Source: Saccharibacillus sacchari DSM 19268
GTDB taxonomy: Bacteria; Bacillota; Bacilli; Paenibacillales; Paenibacillaceae
Assembly: GCF_000585395.1 (NCBI RefSeq)
Contig: NZ_KK073875.1
Coordinates: 5,260,274 to 5,324,273 of the forward strand
Reading direction: 5' to 3'
DNA: 64,000 bases
The position numbers and the translations under genes are program-made. Below, in pieces: positions 52,293-63,273 of this stretch. Below the pieces are notes generated by a model. It was not told the DNA's origin. It saw only the letters and a list, made by a program, of their open reading frames with translations, and did not search any database. Each line of letters begins with the position of its first letter. The first letter of the stretch is position 1.

Positions 52293-54452
52293 ATGTGTTT
52301 AAAGATAAAATCGGAAATGAAAGGGTTGGATATCTTGATCAAGTGGGGAAAAAAATCGGCTGTTCCTGTAGTTCATTCGAACGAGTCCGGACAATCACCG
52401 GAGAAACAGTCCAAGAAAGAACGGCGCGCAACCCTTAAACAGGATCGCACTTACCGATGGTACACCTCATTCATGGGTAAAATGATTGTCGTGCTTCTAT
52501 TGGTGCTGCTTATTCCGAGCGGGCTTATTAGCGTAATCTCGTACAATAGCGCCAAAGACGAGGTCGAGAAGCAAATTCAAGTCGGCGTAAATTCCAGTAT
52601 GCGTATTGCTCAACAGTCCATGAATCAATTATTCAGTTCAGTCGTACGCGAGCTTGATCAGACGGCTTATACGCTGGCAGGCTCTAGCGCCGCGCCAACC
52701 GCTACCGTCCAAAGCAGACTGAATCATCTACTTGAAACGATCCCTTATCTCGACTCGGTCGTCTTCATTCAGCCAAGCGGCAGCGTCTTGAGCGCACCTG
52801 TGGCTGAAGGCGGTGCGTCCGCTTCATTGAGCCAAGAAGTGGGACAAAAAGCCGCCCCCGGCGCCGCAAATGTTCAGATTTCTACGCCTGCGACCAGCTC
52901 GCTGACGGGGAATCAAGTCGTTGCCTTTTCGCTTCCGATCGAAGGCGGCGGCAATCTGACTTTCAATCTCGGAACAGCAAAGCTTGCCGAACAGATCAGC
53001 ACGTTTACTATCGGAGAAAGCGGCAGCCTATTGATTCTGACACCCGAACGCGAAGTCGTGGCGGGGGCGGGCAATCTGTATGTATACGGATTCGATTTGG
53101 GCTTCCCGTTCCAGGATATCCAATCGATTCCCGTCGACTTTTCACCTGCTCAACCGGGGGACTTTTACGCCTCCAAGATGCAAACCGACATCACCGGGGA
53201 AATGATCTACCTGAACGTACTGAGCGCGACCGATCCGATCACGGGCTGGGAAGTGAGCGCACTGGTCGGGGCAGAGGATTATGTGGATGCGGTTCAGCCG
53301 ATCCTCACTTCCAGCTCGATCACAACGGTCGCTTCCATTTTGGCCGCACTTCTGCTGATCGTATACCTGGGTCGCACTTTTAACATTCCAATGAAAATTC
53401 TGCAATCCGGGATCAAGACCATTCGCGACGGCGATCTCACAAGTCGGGTCGTCTATAAGAAAAAAGACGAATTTGCCCAACTGGCTTCCGAGTTCAACTA
53501 TATGACCGTATCGCTTCAAAATATGGTTACCGCCGTCAAAAGTTCTTCCGAAATGCTGTCCTCCTCCTCGGATCTGATCCAGCAAAGCACGCAGGAAACG
53601 ACAGAATCCGTGAACCACGTATCGGGCATCGTGCAGGAAAACGCGGAATATGCAGTGAGCGGAGCCGAAGCTTCCAAACAAGCGGCGGACACGATTGACG
53701 AGATGGCTCGCGGGATCGTATCGGTTGCCGAAACGGCAGGCACAATCGTCGATGCCGCTCACTCCACTAGCGAAAAAGTGGGCATCGGCAGCGGTCATAT
53801 CCAGGAAGTCAGCCAACAAATGAACCGGATTCTGTCCGCCGTCGACGATTCTTCCGATATGATGAGCGAACTATCCGCTTTGTCCGACGAAGCAGGCAAA
53901 ATGACCGTGGCGATCTCCGACATTTCCAAGCAAACCAATCTGTTGTCGTTGAACGCGGCAATCGAAGCTTCCCGTGCGGGCGAGAACGGACGCGGCTTCG
54001 CGGTGGTCGCCGACGAAGTGCGCAAATTATCCGAACAATCCAATCAAGCCGCGGCGCAAATCGGGGGTACCCTGAACCGTATGGTCGAGTTGATCCAGCG
54101 CACGAACGAAGCGATGCAAGGCAACGTTCGCGAACAGCTCAATCAAGGGCTGAGCGTAACGGCCGACGCGGCCAGCGCCTTCAACGGAATCGAAGAATCG
54201 ACGTCCGCGATCAACGGAATGATTCAGGATATCTCCGCTTCCGCGGAAGAACTGTCCGCCAGCACCGAAGAAGTATCCGCTACCGTCTACGAGCTGTCCA
54301 ATATCTCGAAGCGTACCGCGGATAGCGCCCAAACGACGTCCGCTTCGACCCAGCAGCAAACGGCGATGATGACGGAAATCAACCACTCCGCGCATGAGTT
54401 GGCAAATATCTCCGACAGCATGCAGGAATTGATTCGCAAGTTTAAAGTGTAG
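52293..54452 (+). CDS. Methyl-accepting chemotaxis protein (dCache type)
   Basis: This 719-residue receptor has a cytoplasmic N-terminal stretch (about 1-62), a transmembrane helix (about 63-85), a large extracellular region (about 86-345) that looks like dCache, a second helix (about 347-367), HAMP and a signalling domain with [20 protein letters not shown]. ATGs at 52293 and 52317 and a TTG at 52335 are all possible starts; none has a perfect ribosome binding site. It is not next to other chemotaxis genes. Confidence 0.92.
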   Translation: MCLKIKSEMKGLDILIKWGKKSAVPVVHSNESGQSPEKQSKKERRATLKQDRTYRWYTSFMGKMIVVLLLVLLIPSGLISVISYNSAKDEVEKQIQVGVNSSMRIAQQSMNQLFSSVVRELDQTAYTLAGSSAAPTATVQSRLNHLLETIPYLDSVVFIQPSGSVLSAPVAEGGASASLSQEVGQKAAPGAANVQISTPATSSLTGNQVVAFSLPIEGGGNLTFNLGTAKLAEQISTFTIGESGSLLILTPEREVVAGAGNLYVYGFDLGFPFQDIQSIPVDFSPAQPGDFYASKMQTDITGEMIYLNVLSATDPITGWEVSALVGAEDYVDAVQPILTSSSITTVASILAALLLIVYLGRTFNIPMKILQSGIKTIRDGDLTSRVVYKKKDEFAQLASEFNYMTVSLQNMVTAVKSSSEMLSSSSDLIQQSTQETTESVNHVSGIVQENAEYAVSGAEASKQAADTIDEMARGIVSVAETAGTIVDAAHSTSEKVGIGSGHIQEVSQQMNRILSAVDDSSDMMSELSALSDEAGKMTVAISDISKQTNLLSLNAAIEASRAGENGRGFAVVADEVRKLSEQSNQAAAQIGGTLNRMVELIQRTNEAMQGNVREQLNQGLSVTADAASAFNGIEESTSAINGMIQDISASAEELSASTEEVSATVYELSNISKRTADSAQTTSASTQQQTAMMTEINHSAHELANISDSMQELIRKFKV

Positions 54453-54474
54453 GCATCGTCGTTCTTCTCTTTAT

Positions 54475-54516
54475 AAAAAGACAGTTTTCAGGGTTATCCT
54501 GATCGCTGTCTTTTTT
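54475..54516 (+). terminator. Terminator of the second chemoreceptor gene
   Basis: AAAAAGACAG (54475-54484) pairs with CTGTCTTTTTT (54506-54516) across a 21-nt loop that ends in T. Confidence 0.75.
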
Positions 54517-54647
54517 GCTTTTGCATTTTTGAAAATAAACAAAAGTTCATTTTACGTTTATGTCCATGCAATCTTTCACAGCTATCCTTACTTTCGAACT
54601 GTCATGATGGATGTACAAAAACTTTTCGAAAGAAAGAAGGAATTCGC

Positions 54648-55514
54648 ATGAAACGCAGCACTTTTGCTTATACGGCAGCTTTGGTAGCCCTGTTCGCCCT
54701 GACGGCTTGCGGGCAAAGTACGGCATCATCGACTGCTTCCGACCCCACCGTCGAGTCCTCGGCAGCGGCAGACGCACCGTCCGACGCCGCTTCTGCTACT
54801 CCCGCAAAAGCCGACCACGCGCCTGTCCACTGGTCCTATGAAACAGAAACCGGCCCCGAACACTGGGGAGAATTGGAAAGCGAATTCGAGAGCTGTAAGA
54901 TCGGTCAATCGCAATCCCCGATCAATATCGATCATACGAAAATCGTGCAATCCGGACAGATCAAACCGATCGAAGCCCATTACGGAACGATAACCGATGC
55001 CGCTCTGGTCGATAACGGACACACCATTCAGGTCAATGTCCCGAATAAACAGGCGTATATGCTGCTGGATGGCGAGAAGTATTCGCTGTTACAGTTTCAT
55101 TTCCACCATCCGAGTGAACATCAGATCGATGGACAAAATGCCGAGATGGAATTGCATTTCGTCCATGAAAATGAACAAGGCGAAAAAGCCGTCGTCGGCG
55201 TGCTGATTCATCCGGGAAAAGCAAATCCCGCGATCAAACAGCTCTGGTCTCAATTACCGGAGTCGGGCAATGAAGAAAGCGTCATTCTGAATACCCCCAT
55301 AGACCTCGACGATCTGCTTCCGGAAAACCTGCACGCTGTGCATTACGATGGTTCGCTCACGACTCCCCCTTGCACGGAACAAGTCAATTGGAGTGTGTTG
55401 GAAGATCCGATCGAATTGTCGCAGGCACAGATCGATCTTTTCGCGGAGCGTTTTCCAGATAATCACCGTCCGGTTCAAGAAGTGGGGAACCGGGTGTTGA
55501 ACGGAGACGATTGA
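54648..55514 (+). CDS. Alpha-carbonic anhydrase lipoprotein
   Basis: This 288-residue exported enzyme has a lipobox LFALTACGQS (Cys near 24), a Ser/Ala-rich linker (about 25-55) and the alpha-CA fold: SPINIDHTK, zinc ligands in FHFHHPSEH and ELHFVHEN, and the conserved GSLTTPPCTEQVNW. It would convert carbon dioxide and bicarbonate at the cell surface. AAGAAAGAAGGAATTCGC precedes the ATG. It stands alone. Confidence 0.93.
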   Translation: MKRSTFAYTAALVALFALTACGQSTASSTASDPTVESSAAADAPSDAASATPAKADHAPVHWSYETETGPEHWGELESEFESCKIGQSQSPINIDHTKIVQSGQIKPIEAHYGTITDAALVDNGHTIQVNVPNKQAYMLLDGEKYSLLQFHFHHPSEHQIDGQNAEMELHFVHENEQGEKAVVGVLIHPGKANPAIKQLWSQLPESGNEESVILNTPIDLDDLLPENLHAVHYDGSLTTPPCTEQVNWSVLEDPIELSQAQIDLFAERFPDNHRPVQEVGNRVLNGDD

Positions 55515-55526
55515 ACGCCGACCGCT

Positions 55527-56072
55527 TTATTCCAGCTCTCGCATCAGCTTCATGATCTGCCGCGTCGTATTCACGTTGCGAACGGTCATCTGGGCGTATA
55601 GCTTCGAGCCGACCAGCTTGTTCATCCCGCTGCGTCCGGCGTCTTCGCGGCTCACCGAATAGAGCAGCGCACGCGGAGCGACCAGAAGCGTCCCGACGCC
55701 GGGCGTCAGCGGAAGAGCTGCCGGAGCGTTCGCTTCGTCGACCTCGTCCCATAAGAAAAACACATCGCTTTTCATCTCGCTTCCGTTGCTCCAAGACTCC
55801 GGCATCACGTCGAAAACGGCCTGCATTTCATCCAGGCTGCGAATCAGCACCCGGATGCGCAGATCGAATTGCGCTTCGATCGCCGCTTCCAATACCGGTG
55901 CCAGCTCGGCTTGGGAAAAGGCATCGTTCGCAAAAACGATATTGCCCGAGTTGATATACGTTTTGACGCGCTCCATCCCTGCCGATTCGAACACGGTCTT
56001 GAGCGTTTTCATATCGATCTTGTTGTTGCCGCCTACGTTGATGCCTCGCAATAAAGCGATGTAGATCATCAC
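55527..56072 (-). CDS. DUF1697 family protein
   Basis: This 181-residue protein fits DUF1697: IALLRGINVGGNNKIDMKTL at the start, YINSGNIVFAND in the middle and the closing TVRNVNTTRQIMKLMRELE. Function unknown. GAAAAGGGGAAAACG precedes the ATG. A 14-bp palindrome (56195-56208) lies upstream. Confidence 0.9.
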   Translation of the reverse strand: MMIYIALLRGINVGGNNKIDMKTLKTVFESAGMERVKTYINSGNIVFANDAFSQAELAPVLEAAIEAQFDLRIRVLIRSLDEMQAVFDVMPESWSNGSEMKSDVFFLWDEVDEANAPAALPLTPGVGTLLVAPRALLYSVSREDAGRSGMNKLVGSKLYAQMTVRNVNTTRQIMKLMRELE

Positions 56073-56194
56073 GTTTTCCCCTTTTCGACCTATTTGAATT
56101 TCGAACTTTAGATATTAGTATAGCCCGATCGGCTTCGAAAGCGAAGATCGTTTTTTAACCGGACAACTTCGAATGCGCGCAAAAATAGGATAAG

Positions 56195-56208
56195 CGTGCG
56201 TACGCACG
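56195..56208. promoter_or_regulatory. 14-bp palindrome upstream of the DUF1697 gene
   Basis: CGTGCGTACGCACG is a perfect palindrome 123 nt upstream of the DUF1697 start and just past the rbs terminator. It may be an operator; no promoter boxes could be matched to it. Confidence 0.35.
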
Positions 56209-56216
56209 ACTAACGC

Positions 56217-56263
56217 AAAAGGACTGCCCAAGCGCCGGGATTCGGTGCCGAGACAGTCCTTTT
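56217..56263 (-). terminator. Terminator of the ribose operon
   Basis: AAAAGGACTG (56217-56226) and CAGTCCTTTT (56254-56263) pair perfectly around a GC-rich inner part, 29 nt past the rbsB stop. Confidence 0.8.
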
Positions 56264-56291
56264 TAATCGTTCCGAACACTAGGGATGGGGC

Positions 56292-57224
56292 TTAAGGCTG
56301 CGCATCTTCCTTCGTCACGAGCTTAAGCGGTGCCGGAATGGAAGCCTCCACTTCTTTGCCTTCCAGCACGTCGCGCGCGGCGTCTACGGCCAACTGGCCG
56401 ATCAGCTCCGGCTGCTGGGCCACCGTTGCGGTCAGTTTGCCGTTTTGGATCGAAGTCAGCGCGTCGTCGTTGCCGTCGAAGCCGACGACCGGGATGTCTT
56501 TGCCGGAGCTTTCGATCGCTTCGATCGCGCCGAGCGCCATTTCGTCGTTATGGGCGAACACGGCCTGCACGTCCGGATTGCCTTGCAGCAGGTTTTCCAT
56601 AACGGTCAAGCCTTTGGTCCGGTCGAAGTCGGCCGCTTGGCTGGCGATCACGTCAAGCTGGACGTCGGCAACTTCATGGAAACCGCGCCCCCGTTCACGG
56701 GTAGCGGAAGCGCCTGGCACGCCTTGCAGTTCGATCACTTTGGCGCCTTCGCCGAGCTGCTTAACCAGATATTCGGCTGCCATCTGGCCGCCTTTTGCGT
56801 TGTCGGACGCGACCAGCGCTTTGACTTCGCCCTGATCCGCGGAGCGGTCCAGCGCGATGACCGGAATGTCCAATCCGTTGGCCGCTTGCACGGCGGAAGA
56901 AATCGCGGCCGAGTCGGTCGGATTCACCAGCAGCGCATTCACGCCCTGTTGAAGCAGATCGTCCACGTCGTTGCTTTGTTTCGCCGAATCGTTTTGCGCG
57001 TCGACGACGATCACTTCGATGCCCAGCTTTTGCGCTTCCGCGGTCACGCCGTCTTTGAGCGATACGAAGAACGGATTGTTCAAAGTCGAGATCGACAAGC
57101 CGATTTTGATTTCGCCGGAGTTACCGGACCGATCCGTTCTGGCCCAGGCCGGCGGCTGCATGGAGCAGCCCGCGAGCATGAAGACCACCAGCAAAGCGGC
57201 TAATGTAGTCGTTAATTTTTTCAT
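56292..57224 (-). CDS. rbsB: Ribose-binding lipoprotein
   Basis: This 310-residue lipoprotein has lipobox FMLAGCSMQ and the periplasmic-binding family 4 fold: IGLSISTLNNPFFVSLKDGV, VDAQNDSAKQSNDVDDLLQQ, NPTDSAAI, ALDRSADQG and GFDGNDDALTSI. It binds ribose or a related pentose for RbsC. GAAGGTG puts the start at 57224. It is the last gene of the rbs operon. Confidence 0.92.
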   Translation of the reverse strand: MKKLTTTLAALLVVFMLAGCSMQPPAWARTDRSGNSGEIKIGLSISTLNNPFFVSLKDGVTAEAQKLGIEVIVVDAQNDSAKQSNDVDDLLQQGVNALLVNPTDSAAISSAVQAANGLDIPVIALDRSADQGEVKALVASDNAKGGQMAAEYLVKQLGEGAKVIELQGVPGASATRERGRGFHEVADVQLDVIASQAADFDRTKGLTVMENLLQGNPDVQAVFAHNDEMALGAIEAIESSGKDIPVVGFDGNDDALTSIQNGKLTATVAQQPELIGQLAVDAARDVLEGKEVEASIPAPLKLVTKEDAQP

Positions 57225-57245
57225 GGGGGTCACCTTCTTTCTGTT

Positions 57246-58217
57246 TTAAGCCGACCGCTTGCGGTCGATCAGCACGGCAATAAGGATCACGACGCCTTTA
57301 ACCACCATCTGGAAGAACGAAGACACGCCCAGCAGGTTCAAGCCGTTGTTCAGCGTCGCGATGATGAGGGCGCCGATCAGCGTACCCACGATCCATCCGC
57401 GTCCGCCCGTCAGGCTGGTTCCGCCCAAAACGACGGCCGCGATCGCGTCCAGCTCGTACGATTGTCCGGCCGTAGGCTGCGCGGAATTCAGACGGGACAT
57501 CAGAATGGCGCCCGCCAACGCGGACAGCATGCCGGCCAAGCTGTAGATCATGATTTTGACGCGATGCACTTTGATGCCCGATACGATCGCCGCTTTTTCG
57601 TTGCCGCCGATCGCGTATGTTTTCCGTCCGAAAGCCGTTTTATGCAAAATAACCCACAGTACCGCAAACACGATCATCGTGGTGATGGCCGGAACCGGGA
57701 TGCCTAGGAAATAACCGCGGCCGAACAATTGAAAAGACATATCGTCGCCCAGACCCGTGATCGGATTGCCGTTGGTGTACACGAGCGTCAATCCCCTGAA
57801 AATCGTCATCGTGGCGAGCGTGGCGATGAACGGCGCCATTTTGCCTTTCGTGATCAACAGGCCGTTAATCGCGCCCATGATCGCGCCGGCGATACAGCCG
57901 ATCAGGATCGCGAGGATCGGATCGAAGCCGGCCAGCATCAGGTTCGCGACGAACGCGCTGGATAACGCCAAGATCGAGCCGACTGACAAATCGATGCCGC
58001 CGGTCAAAATCACGAATGTCATGCCGAACGCGATCAGCGCGTTAATGGCCACCTGACGCAGCAGATTCAAAATATTAAGCGGTTCCATAAATGCCGGATT
58101 CAGGATCGACACGATCATGACCAGGATGATGAAGCCCAATAAAGGACCGAGTTTTTGCGTGACCTCCGATAATTTGAAGCGCTTGCCCGTATCGGCTGCG
58201 GAAGCTGATTTTTGCAT
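57246..58217 (-). CDS. rbsC: Ribose ABC transporter permease
   Basis: This 323-residue integral membrane protein has about 8-10 hydrophobic segments and RbsC-type landmarks: GMTFVILTGGIDLSVGSILA near 58-77, KTAFGRKTYAIGGNEKAA and GGRGWIVGTLIGALI. It forms the channel for RbsA and RbsB. It starts one base past the stop of rbsA. Confidence 0.94.
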   Translation of the reverse strand: MQKSASAADTGKRFKLSEVTQKLGPLLGFIILVMIVSILNPAFMEPLNILNLLRQVAINALIAFGMTFVILTGGIDLSVGSILALSSAFVANLMLAGFDPILAILIGCIAGAIMGAINGLLITKGKMAPFIATLATMTIFRGLTLVYTNGNPITGLGDDMSFQLFGRGYFLGIPVPAITTMIVFAVLWVILHKTAFGRKTYAIGGNEKAAIVSGIKVHRVKIMIYSLAGMLSALAGAILMSRLNSAQPTAGQSYELDAIAAVVLGGTSLTGGRGWIVGTLIGALIIATLNNGLNLLGVSSFFQMVVKGVVILIAVLIDRKRSA

Positions 58218-58218
58218 C

Positions 58219-59700
58219 TTATTGTCCTCCTGTCGCTAAAGTCATAATATTTTCTTGCGTCGCTTCGCTGCCTGTAAGTTCCCCGCCGATATGGCCTTCA
58301 TGCACGACGATGATCCGGTCGCTCATGCCGAGCACCTCGGGAAGTTCGGAAGACACCATGATGATTGCGACGCCGCGATCGGTCAGCTCGTTAATCAACT
58401 GGTAGATTTCCCGCTTGGCGCCCACGTCCACCCCGCGCGTCGGTTCGTCGAGAATAAGCAGGCTCGGTCCGATGCCGATCCATTTGGCGATAACGACTTT
58501 TTGCTGGTTGCCGCCCGACAAACTTCCGGCAGGCGTTTCGGCAGATTGCGTTTTGACCTGAAGGCGTTTGACCAGCGTGTCCACGAATTCTTTTTCTTTG
58601 CGGGAAGAGATGAAGCCTTTGGACGTGAAGCTGAACAGATTCGGCAGCGCCATGTTTTCGCGGATCGAAAAGTCGAGTACGAGACCTTCGTCTTTGCGGT
58701 CTTCGGTAATAAAGCCGATCCCGTGCCGCACCGCGTCTTCCGGGCGACGGATATTGATCTTTTTGCCCTTCAGCACGATCTCTCCGCCGTCGAGCTTGTC
58801 CAAGCCGAAGATCGCCCGCATGATTTCGGTGCGTCCCGCGCCCATCAGTCCCGAAAAACCGACCACTTCGCCTGCCCGCACGTTGAAGCTGACATTTTCG
58901 AACAGCCCGCGACGGGTCGCGTTTTTCACTTCCAGCACAACTTCGCCCGGCTTCGGACTCCGCTTCGGGTAACGCTCGGTCAATTCGCGTCCCACCATCT
59001 TGCGCACCACTTCGTCGAAATTCGTCTCCGGGATGTCTTTCGTATCGACCGTGATCCCGTCGCGCATCACCGTGATCCGGTCGCAAATCGCGAAGATTTC
59101 TTCCATCCGGTGCGAAATATACACGATGGAAACGCCTTCTGATTTGAGCGAACGAATAACCTCGAACAGCTTAACGATCTCGCGTTCGGTCAAAGCAGCG
59201 GTCGGCTCGTCCATGATGATCACTTTGGCTTTCGTCATAAGCGCTTTGGCGATTTCGATCATCTGTTGCTGCCCGACCGAGCAGGCGCCGGCTTCCCGGT
59301 TCAGCGGCAGGTCGACGGACAAACGTTGAAGCTGCTCGCGGGCCAACCGTTTCATTTTCCGCGTATCGAGCAGTCCGTACGGCAGGTTCAGTTCCCGGCC
59401 GATAAACAGATTTTCAAGCACGGTCATTTCCGGCCAAATATTCAGCTCTTGATGGATAAAGGTAATGCCCTGCTTCTCGGCTTCCCCGGGATTCGCGAAA
59501 ACCGTTTCTTTGCCGTCGACCGCGATTGTGCCCTGGTCCAGCGCGTGAAGACCCACCAGGATGTTCATCAAGGTGGACTTGCCTGCGCCGTTCTCCCCCA
59601 TCAGCGCGTGGACTTCGCCTGGTCTCAGTTCGAAATCGACGCCCTTAAGCACCTGGTTCGTGCCGAACGCTTTATGAATGCCCTGCATTTCGATATGCAT
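58219..59700 (-). CDS. rbsA: Ribose ABC transporter ATP-binding protein
   Basis: This 493-residue protein has two ATPase halves: Walker [10 protein letters not shown], signature CSVGQQQM and Walker [11 protein letters not shown] in the first, and LSGGNQQK with [10 protein letters not shown] in the second, which has the usual degenerate Walker A ([11 protein letters not shown]). AGGAGG sets the start at 59700. It lies 11 nt past rbsD. Confidence 0.95.
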   Translation of the reverse strand: MHIEMQGIHKAFGTNQVLKGVDFELRPGEVHALMGENGAGKSTLMNILVGLHALDQGTIAVDGKETVFANPGEAEKQGITFIHQELNIWPEMTVLENLFIGRELNLPYGLLDTRKMKRLAREQLQRLSVDLPLNREAGACSVGQQQMIEIAKALMTKAKVIIMDEPTAALTEREIVKLFEVIRSLKSEGVSIVYISHRMEEIFAICDRITVMRDGITVDTKDIPETNFDEVVRKMVGRELTERYPKRSPKPGEVVLEVKNATRRGLFENVSFNVRAGEVVGFSGLMGAGRTEIMRAIFGLDKLDGGEIVLKGKKINIRRPEDAVRHGIGFITEDRKDEGLVLDFSIRENMALPNLFSFTSKGFISSRKEKEFVDTLVKRLQVKTQSAETPAGSLSGGNQQKVVIAKWIGIGPSLLILDEPTRGVDVGAKREIYQLINELTDRGVAIIMVSSELPEVLGMSDRIIVVHEGHIGGELTGSEATQENIMTLATGGQ

Positions 59701-59711
59701 GCCGCTTCCTC

Positions 59712-60119
59712 CTATTCTTGAGTTCCGAACCAAACGCCCGCGTGCAGGATGCAGTTGGCATAAGGCTTCGCTTCGCCGGTTCGGATAATCGCTTTGGCTC
59801 CCGCGGTCAATTTTTTAAACTCTTCATGGCTGCATCGTTGAATCTCCGCTTTGTTAAAGAGGTCGACCGTAAAAGCGTAAGCGGCTTCATTTTGCGCGAC
59901 CATTTCTTCCGCGATCGTCACCTTCTCGACCTCCATATCGGCGGCCACGAGCTCGACGACCTGCTCGAAACCGGGAACGCCGTAGGTCAACGCCAGATCG
60001 ATCTTGGGCACGCCCGCGGGAATCGGAAGCCCCAAGTCGGCGACCACGATGTAATCGGTATGTCCCAGATCGGCCAGCACTTTGGAAATATGGCTGTTCA
60101 GGATGCCGTTCTTTTTCAT
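59712..60119 (-). CDS. rbsD: D-ribose pyranase
   Basis: This 135-residue protein interconverts pyranose and furanose forms of ribose so that ribokinase can use it. Motifs: [20 protein letters not shown] with the catalytic His, [19 protein letters not shown] and the terminal [12 protein letters not shown]. It overlaps the rbsK stop by 4 nt. Confidence 0.95.
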   Translation of the reverse strand: MKKNGILNSHISKVLADLGHTDYIVVADLGLPIPAGVPKIDLALTYGVPGFEQVVELVAADMEVEKVTIAEEMVAQNEAAYAFTVDLFNKAEIQRCSHEEFKKLTAGAKAIIRTGEAKPYANCILHAGVWFGTQE

Positions 60120-61018
60120 GCCAGCGCCTCCTCGACTTCCTGCCGGGTCGGCATGCCGCCCTGCGCGCCGAAGCGGGTGACGGACAACGACGCGGCCCGG
60201 TTGGCAAAACGCAAACTGTTCGAGATCCCTTGTCCTTCGGCCAGCGCGACCGCAAACGCCGCATTGAACGTATCCCCGGCCCCCGTCGTATCGACTGCTT
60301 CGACCGGATAAGAAGACACGACCACTTCTTCGCTGCCGTCGAAATAACGCACGCCGCGACTTCCTTCGGTCACGATCAGGCGATTCGGATACTTCCGCAG
60401 GCTTTCGCCCAGATCCGCTCCGTCGAACAACAGGCTTGCTTCATGTTCGTTCGGAGTCAAATACGCGCTGTTTTCGATCACTTCTGCTTCGACCGGACGG
60501 GCAGGCGCGGGATTCAGCAGCAGCGGCACGCCGGCCTGCTTGCAGATGCGGCTGACCAGCAGCACCGTCTCGGCCGGAATCTCTTGCTGGATCAGCACGA
60601 TATCGGCCTGTTCGATCGTGGCGCGAGCCTTTTCCACATACTCGGGCGTTACTTCGCGATTGGCCGCTTCGACTACGATGATGCTGTTGTCGCCTTCGGC
60701 CAAAATGATATGCGCGGTTCCGCTTTCGCAATGTGTAACCGGTTCCACATTATTTACAAGAACACCGTTCTGTTTCAGGTTATCCAAAATCGTTTGACCC
60801 AACGCATCGTCGCCGACCCGCCCGATCATGGATACTTCCGCGCCGAGTCTGGCCGCGGCTACCGCCTGATTGGCTCCTTTGCCGCCAGGGACGGTTTTGA
60901 AGCTTTCTCCAAGTACCGTTTCTCCCGCGCCCGGCCGTCTGGAAGACGTGACGACCAAGTCCATCGAACAACTCCCGACCACGACGACGCGTGCTCGTTT
61001 TTCGTTAGCCATGCTCAT
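60116..61018 (-). CDS. rbsK: Ribokinase
   Basis: This 300-residue PfkB kinase phosphorylates ribose at C5. Landmarks: GGKGANQAVAAARLG near the N-terminus, LLNPAPARP, TPNEHEA, and the catalytic AVDTTGAGDTFNAAF. AAAGGCGGGAATATAT puts the start at 61018 rather than at 61117. It lies 106 nt past rbsR. Confidence 0.94.
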   Translation of the reverse strand: MSMANEKRARVVVVGSCSMDLVVTSSRRPGAGETVLGESFKTVPGGKGANQAVAAARLGAEVSMIGRVGDDALGQTILDNLKQNGVLVNNVEPVTHCESGTAHIILAEGDNSIIVVEAANREVTPEYVEKARATIEQADIVLIQQEIPAETVLLVSRICKQAGVPLLLNPAPARPVEAEVIENSAYLTPNEHEASLLFDGADLGESLRKYPNRLIVTEGSRGVRYFDGSEEVVVSSYPVEAVDTTGAGDTFNAAFAVALAEGQGISNSLRFANRAASLSVTRFGAQGGMPTRQEVEEALA

Positions 61019-61124
61019 ATATATTCCCGCCTTTTCTATAAAATCGTTTATCGCATTCGAAAAACCGGCTTGTTGGCTTGCCTCGGCCCAATGTACGCAT
61101 AGCTTTTTCCGAGACAAGCCGCTA

Positions 61125-62108
61125 TTACTCCTTCTTCGCGCGCGTGCTGCCCCGTTCGATAAACTCGACGGGCATCTGGATGTTGCGCAGTTCTACCGTT
61201 TGTTCCTCGATTAATTGAATCATCAATTCCGCCGCCTTGTAGCCCATATCGTAAGCGGGCTGACGGATCGTCGACAGCGGCGGGAATAGCAGTCCGCTCA
61301 GCGGAATATCGTCGAAGCCGATGATCTGCACGTCCTCCGGCACCTTTTTGCCTAACCGAAGCGCTTCGTGCAGCACGGCGATCGCCGCCATGTCGTTGCT
61401 GGCAATGACGCCGTCGACATCCGGAACCGTCTCGAACAGCTCTTTCGCTTTTTGCTCCGCTTCATGCAGCGCGAACGAATCGGTAGAGATCACTTCGTGC
61501 GAAACGCCGTGATCCTGAAGCACCTCGACGGCGCCCTGAAAGCGGTCCTGCGCCGGACGGATATGCGCCGGGCCTTGCAGCACCGCGACGCGGCGACTGC
61601 CGCGTTCGATAATCTGCTGCGCCGCGATTCGCCCGCCTTCGCGTCCGTCCGCGTAGACCGCGGGGCGGTCGCTGGAGATCCGATCCAAAAACACGACCGG
61701 TATTTTCAGGCGGCGATAGAAATCCATGCCCGGAAAATTGGTGGACGAGATAATGCCGACCACGTTGTTTTGCACGAACGTCTGGATATAATGCCGTTCT
61801 TTCTGTTCGCTTTCGTCGCTGTTGCCGAAGATCAGTCGAAATCCGCTTTCCTGCATGCGGTCTTCCACGCCTCGGGCAAGCTGCGGGAAATACGGGTTCG
61901 TGATATCCGGCAGCAGCAATCCGATCAATCTCGACTTGCGCTTGTACAGGGAGCGGGCCACCTCGTTGGGCGTGTAATTCAGTTCCTGAATCGCTTTTTC
62001 CACCATACGGCGCGTATCTTCATGCACATAACCGGTTTCGTTAAGTACCCGCGATACGGTAGCTACCGATACGCCGGCGTGTTTTGCGACATCTTTTATC
62101 GTGACCAT
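61125..62108 (-). CDS. rbsR: LacI-type repressor of the ribose operon
   Basis: This 327-residue repressor has an N-terminal helix-turn-helix (TIKDVAKHAGVSVATVSRVL) and hinge (YTPNEVARSLYKRKS), then a ribose-binding-protein-like sensor (GLLLPDITNPYFPQLARGVE; ASNDMAAIAVLHEAL). GAGGTGAAAAGC sets the start at 62108. It is the first gene of rbsRKDACB and has a palindrome just before it, so it likely represses itself. Confidence 0.93.
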   Translation of the reverse strand: MVTIKDVAKHAGVSVATVSRVLNETGYVHEDTRRMVEKAIQELNYTPNEVARSLYKRKSRLIGLLLPDITNPYFPQLARGVEDRMQESGFRLIFGNSDESEQKERHYIQTFVQNNVVGIISSTNFPGMDFYRRLKIPVVFLDRISSDRPAVYADGREGGRIAAQQIIERGSRRVAVLQGPAHIRPAQDRFQGAVEVLQDHGVSHEVISTDSFALHEAEQKAKELFETVPDVDGVIASNDMAAIAVLHEALRLGKKVPEDVQIIGFDDIPLSGLLFPPLSTIRQPAYDMGYKAAELMIQLIEEQTVELRNIQMPVEFIERGSTRAKKE

Positions 62109-62126
62109 GCTTTTCACCTCAAATAG

Positions 62127-62138
62127 GTAACCGGTTAC
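62127..62138. promoter_or_regulatory. LacI-family operator before rbsR
   Basis: GTAACCGGTTAC is a perfect palindrome 18 nt upstream of the rbsR start. With flanks it reads TGTAACCGGTTACC on the minus strand, which fits the LacI/CcpA-type consensus (central CG, TGwAA arms). RbsR and possibly CcpA would bind here. Confidence 0.65.
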
Positions 62139-62183
62139 ACATAAGGTATCACAAATTTTAACCGCTTTCAAGATATGTTTATA

Positions 62184-62234
62184 AAAAAAGAAACCCGTTC
62201 GCATCCGGTTTGAGCCGAATGCGAACGGGTTCTT
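62184..62234 (-). terminator. Terminator of the carbamate kinase gene
   Basis: On the minus strand AAGAACCCGTTCGCAT and ATGCGAACGGGTTTCTT form a long stem followed by seven Ts. It separates the carbamate kinase gene from the rbs operon. Confidence 0.9.
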
Positions 62235-62298
62235 CAATCGTGTTTCTTCTATTATATATGATAACGCGGGAAAGGCGCAGGCGATCCTTATGGGGTGG

Positions 62299-63258
62299 TC
62301 AGACCGCCTGCACCGGGTTTCCCGCCAGTACCACCGTAGCGGAGCCGCCGTTGAAAATCGCGCCGATGTTTTCGAGCGACGTAATGACGGCTTTGCTGCC
62401 CGGACGGCTTTCCGCGAAGGAAATGGCCGCTTGGACTTTCGGCAGCATGCTGCCCGGCGCGAATTGATCTTCGGCGATCCAAGCTTGCAGTTGGTCGATC
62501 GTGACGTCTTCCAGCTTCTCCTGGTTCGGCTTGTTGTAATTCACGTAGACATTATCCACGCCAGTCAACAGGAACAGATAATCCGCTTCGACCAGATTCG
62601 CCAGATTTGCCGATGCGAAGTCTTTGTCGATTACGGCTTCCACGCCTTCATAACCGTGCGCGACTTTTTTGACCGGAATCCCGCCGCCGCCTGCCGATAC
62701 GGTCACGTAGCCGTTTTCGATCAGCGTTTTGATAATCGGATATTCGACGATCGTTTGCGGTTTCGGGGACGGTACGACTTTGCGGTAACCGCGGCCGGAA
62801 TCCTCGACGTAGATTTCGCCTGTTTCTGCCGACAGCTTTTCCGCCTCTTCTTGCGTGAAGAACGGGCCGATTGGCTTCGTCGGGTTGCTGAACGCCGGAT
62901 CATTTTCATCCACAACGACTTGCGTCACGATCGAAGCGACTTGTTGGCTCAGGCCCGCTTCGGAGATCGCTTCGTTCATCGTGTTTTGCAGCCAGTAGCC
63001 GATACTGCCTTGCGTCATCGCTACACAGGTATCGAGCGGCAGCGCCGGGTTCTTCTCGGACTGCGCGATCGACTGCTGAAGCAGCAGGTTGCCGACTTGA
63101 GGTCCGTTACCGTGGCTGATGATCAGCTGATGCCCTTGTTTGATCAATTCAATCAGCTGCTTACTGGTGTGACGCAAAGCTTCGATCTGTCCCTGCGTCG
63201 AAGGATCTTCATTCAAAATGGCGTTACCGCCCAATGCGACTACGATTCGTTTTCCCAT
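62299..63258 (-). CDS. arcC: Carbamate kinase
   Basis: This 319-residue amino-acid-kinase-fold enzyme makes ATP from carbamoyl phosphate. Motifs: [45 protein letters not shown] and [20 protein letters not shown] puts the start at 63258. No arcA or arcB is near; the neighbour is AllH-like, so carbamoyl phosphate probably comes from oxamate (allantoin pathway type) rather than from citrulline. The gap to that gene holds a 162-bp repeat. Confidence 0.93.
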   Translation of the reverse strand: MGKRIVVALGGNAILNEDPSTQGQIEALRHTSKQLIELIKQGHQLIISHGNGPQVGNLLLQQSIAQSEKNPALPLDTCVAMTQGSIGYWLQNTMNEAISEAGLSQQVASIVTQVVVDENDPAFSNPTKPIGPFFTQEEAEKLSAETGEIYVEDSGRGYRKVVPSPKPQTIVEYPIIKTLIENGYVTVSAGGGGIPVKKVAHGYEGVEAVIDKDFASANLANLVEADYLFLLTGVDNVYVNYNKPNQEKLEDVTIDQLQAWIAEDQFAPGSMLPKVQAAISFAESRPGSKAVITSLENIGAIFNGGSATVVLAGNPVQAV

Positions 63259-63273
63259 AATTGCCTCCATTTT

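Noticed and set aside
58255..59142. Plus-strand 295-codon frame within rbsA
   Set aside because: Antisense shadow of a full-length RbsA with two ATPase halves.
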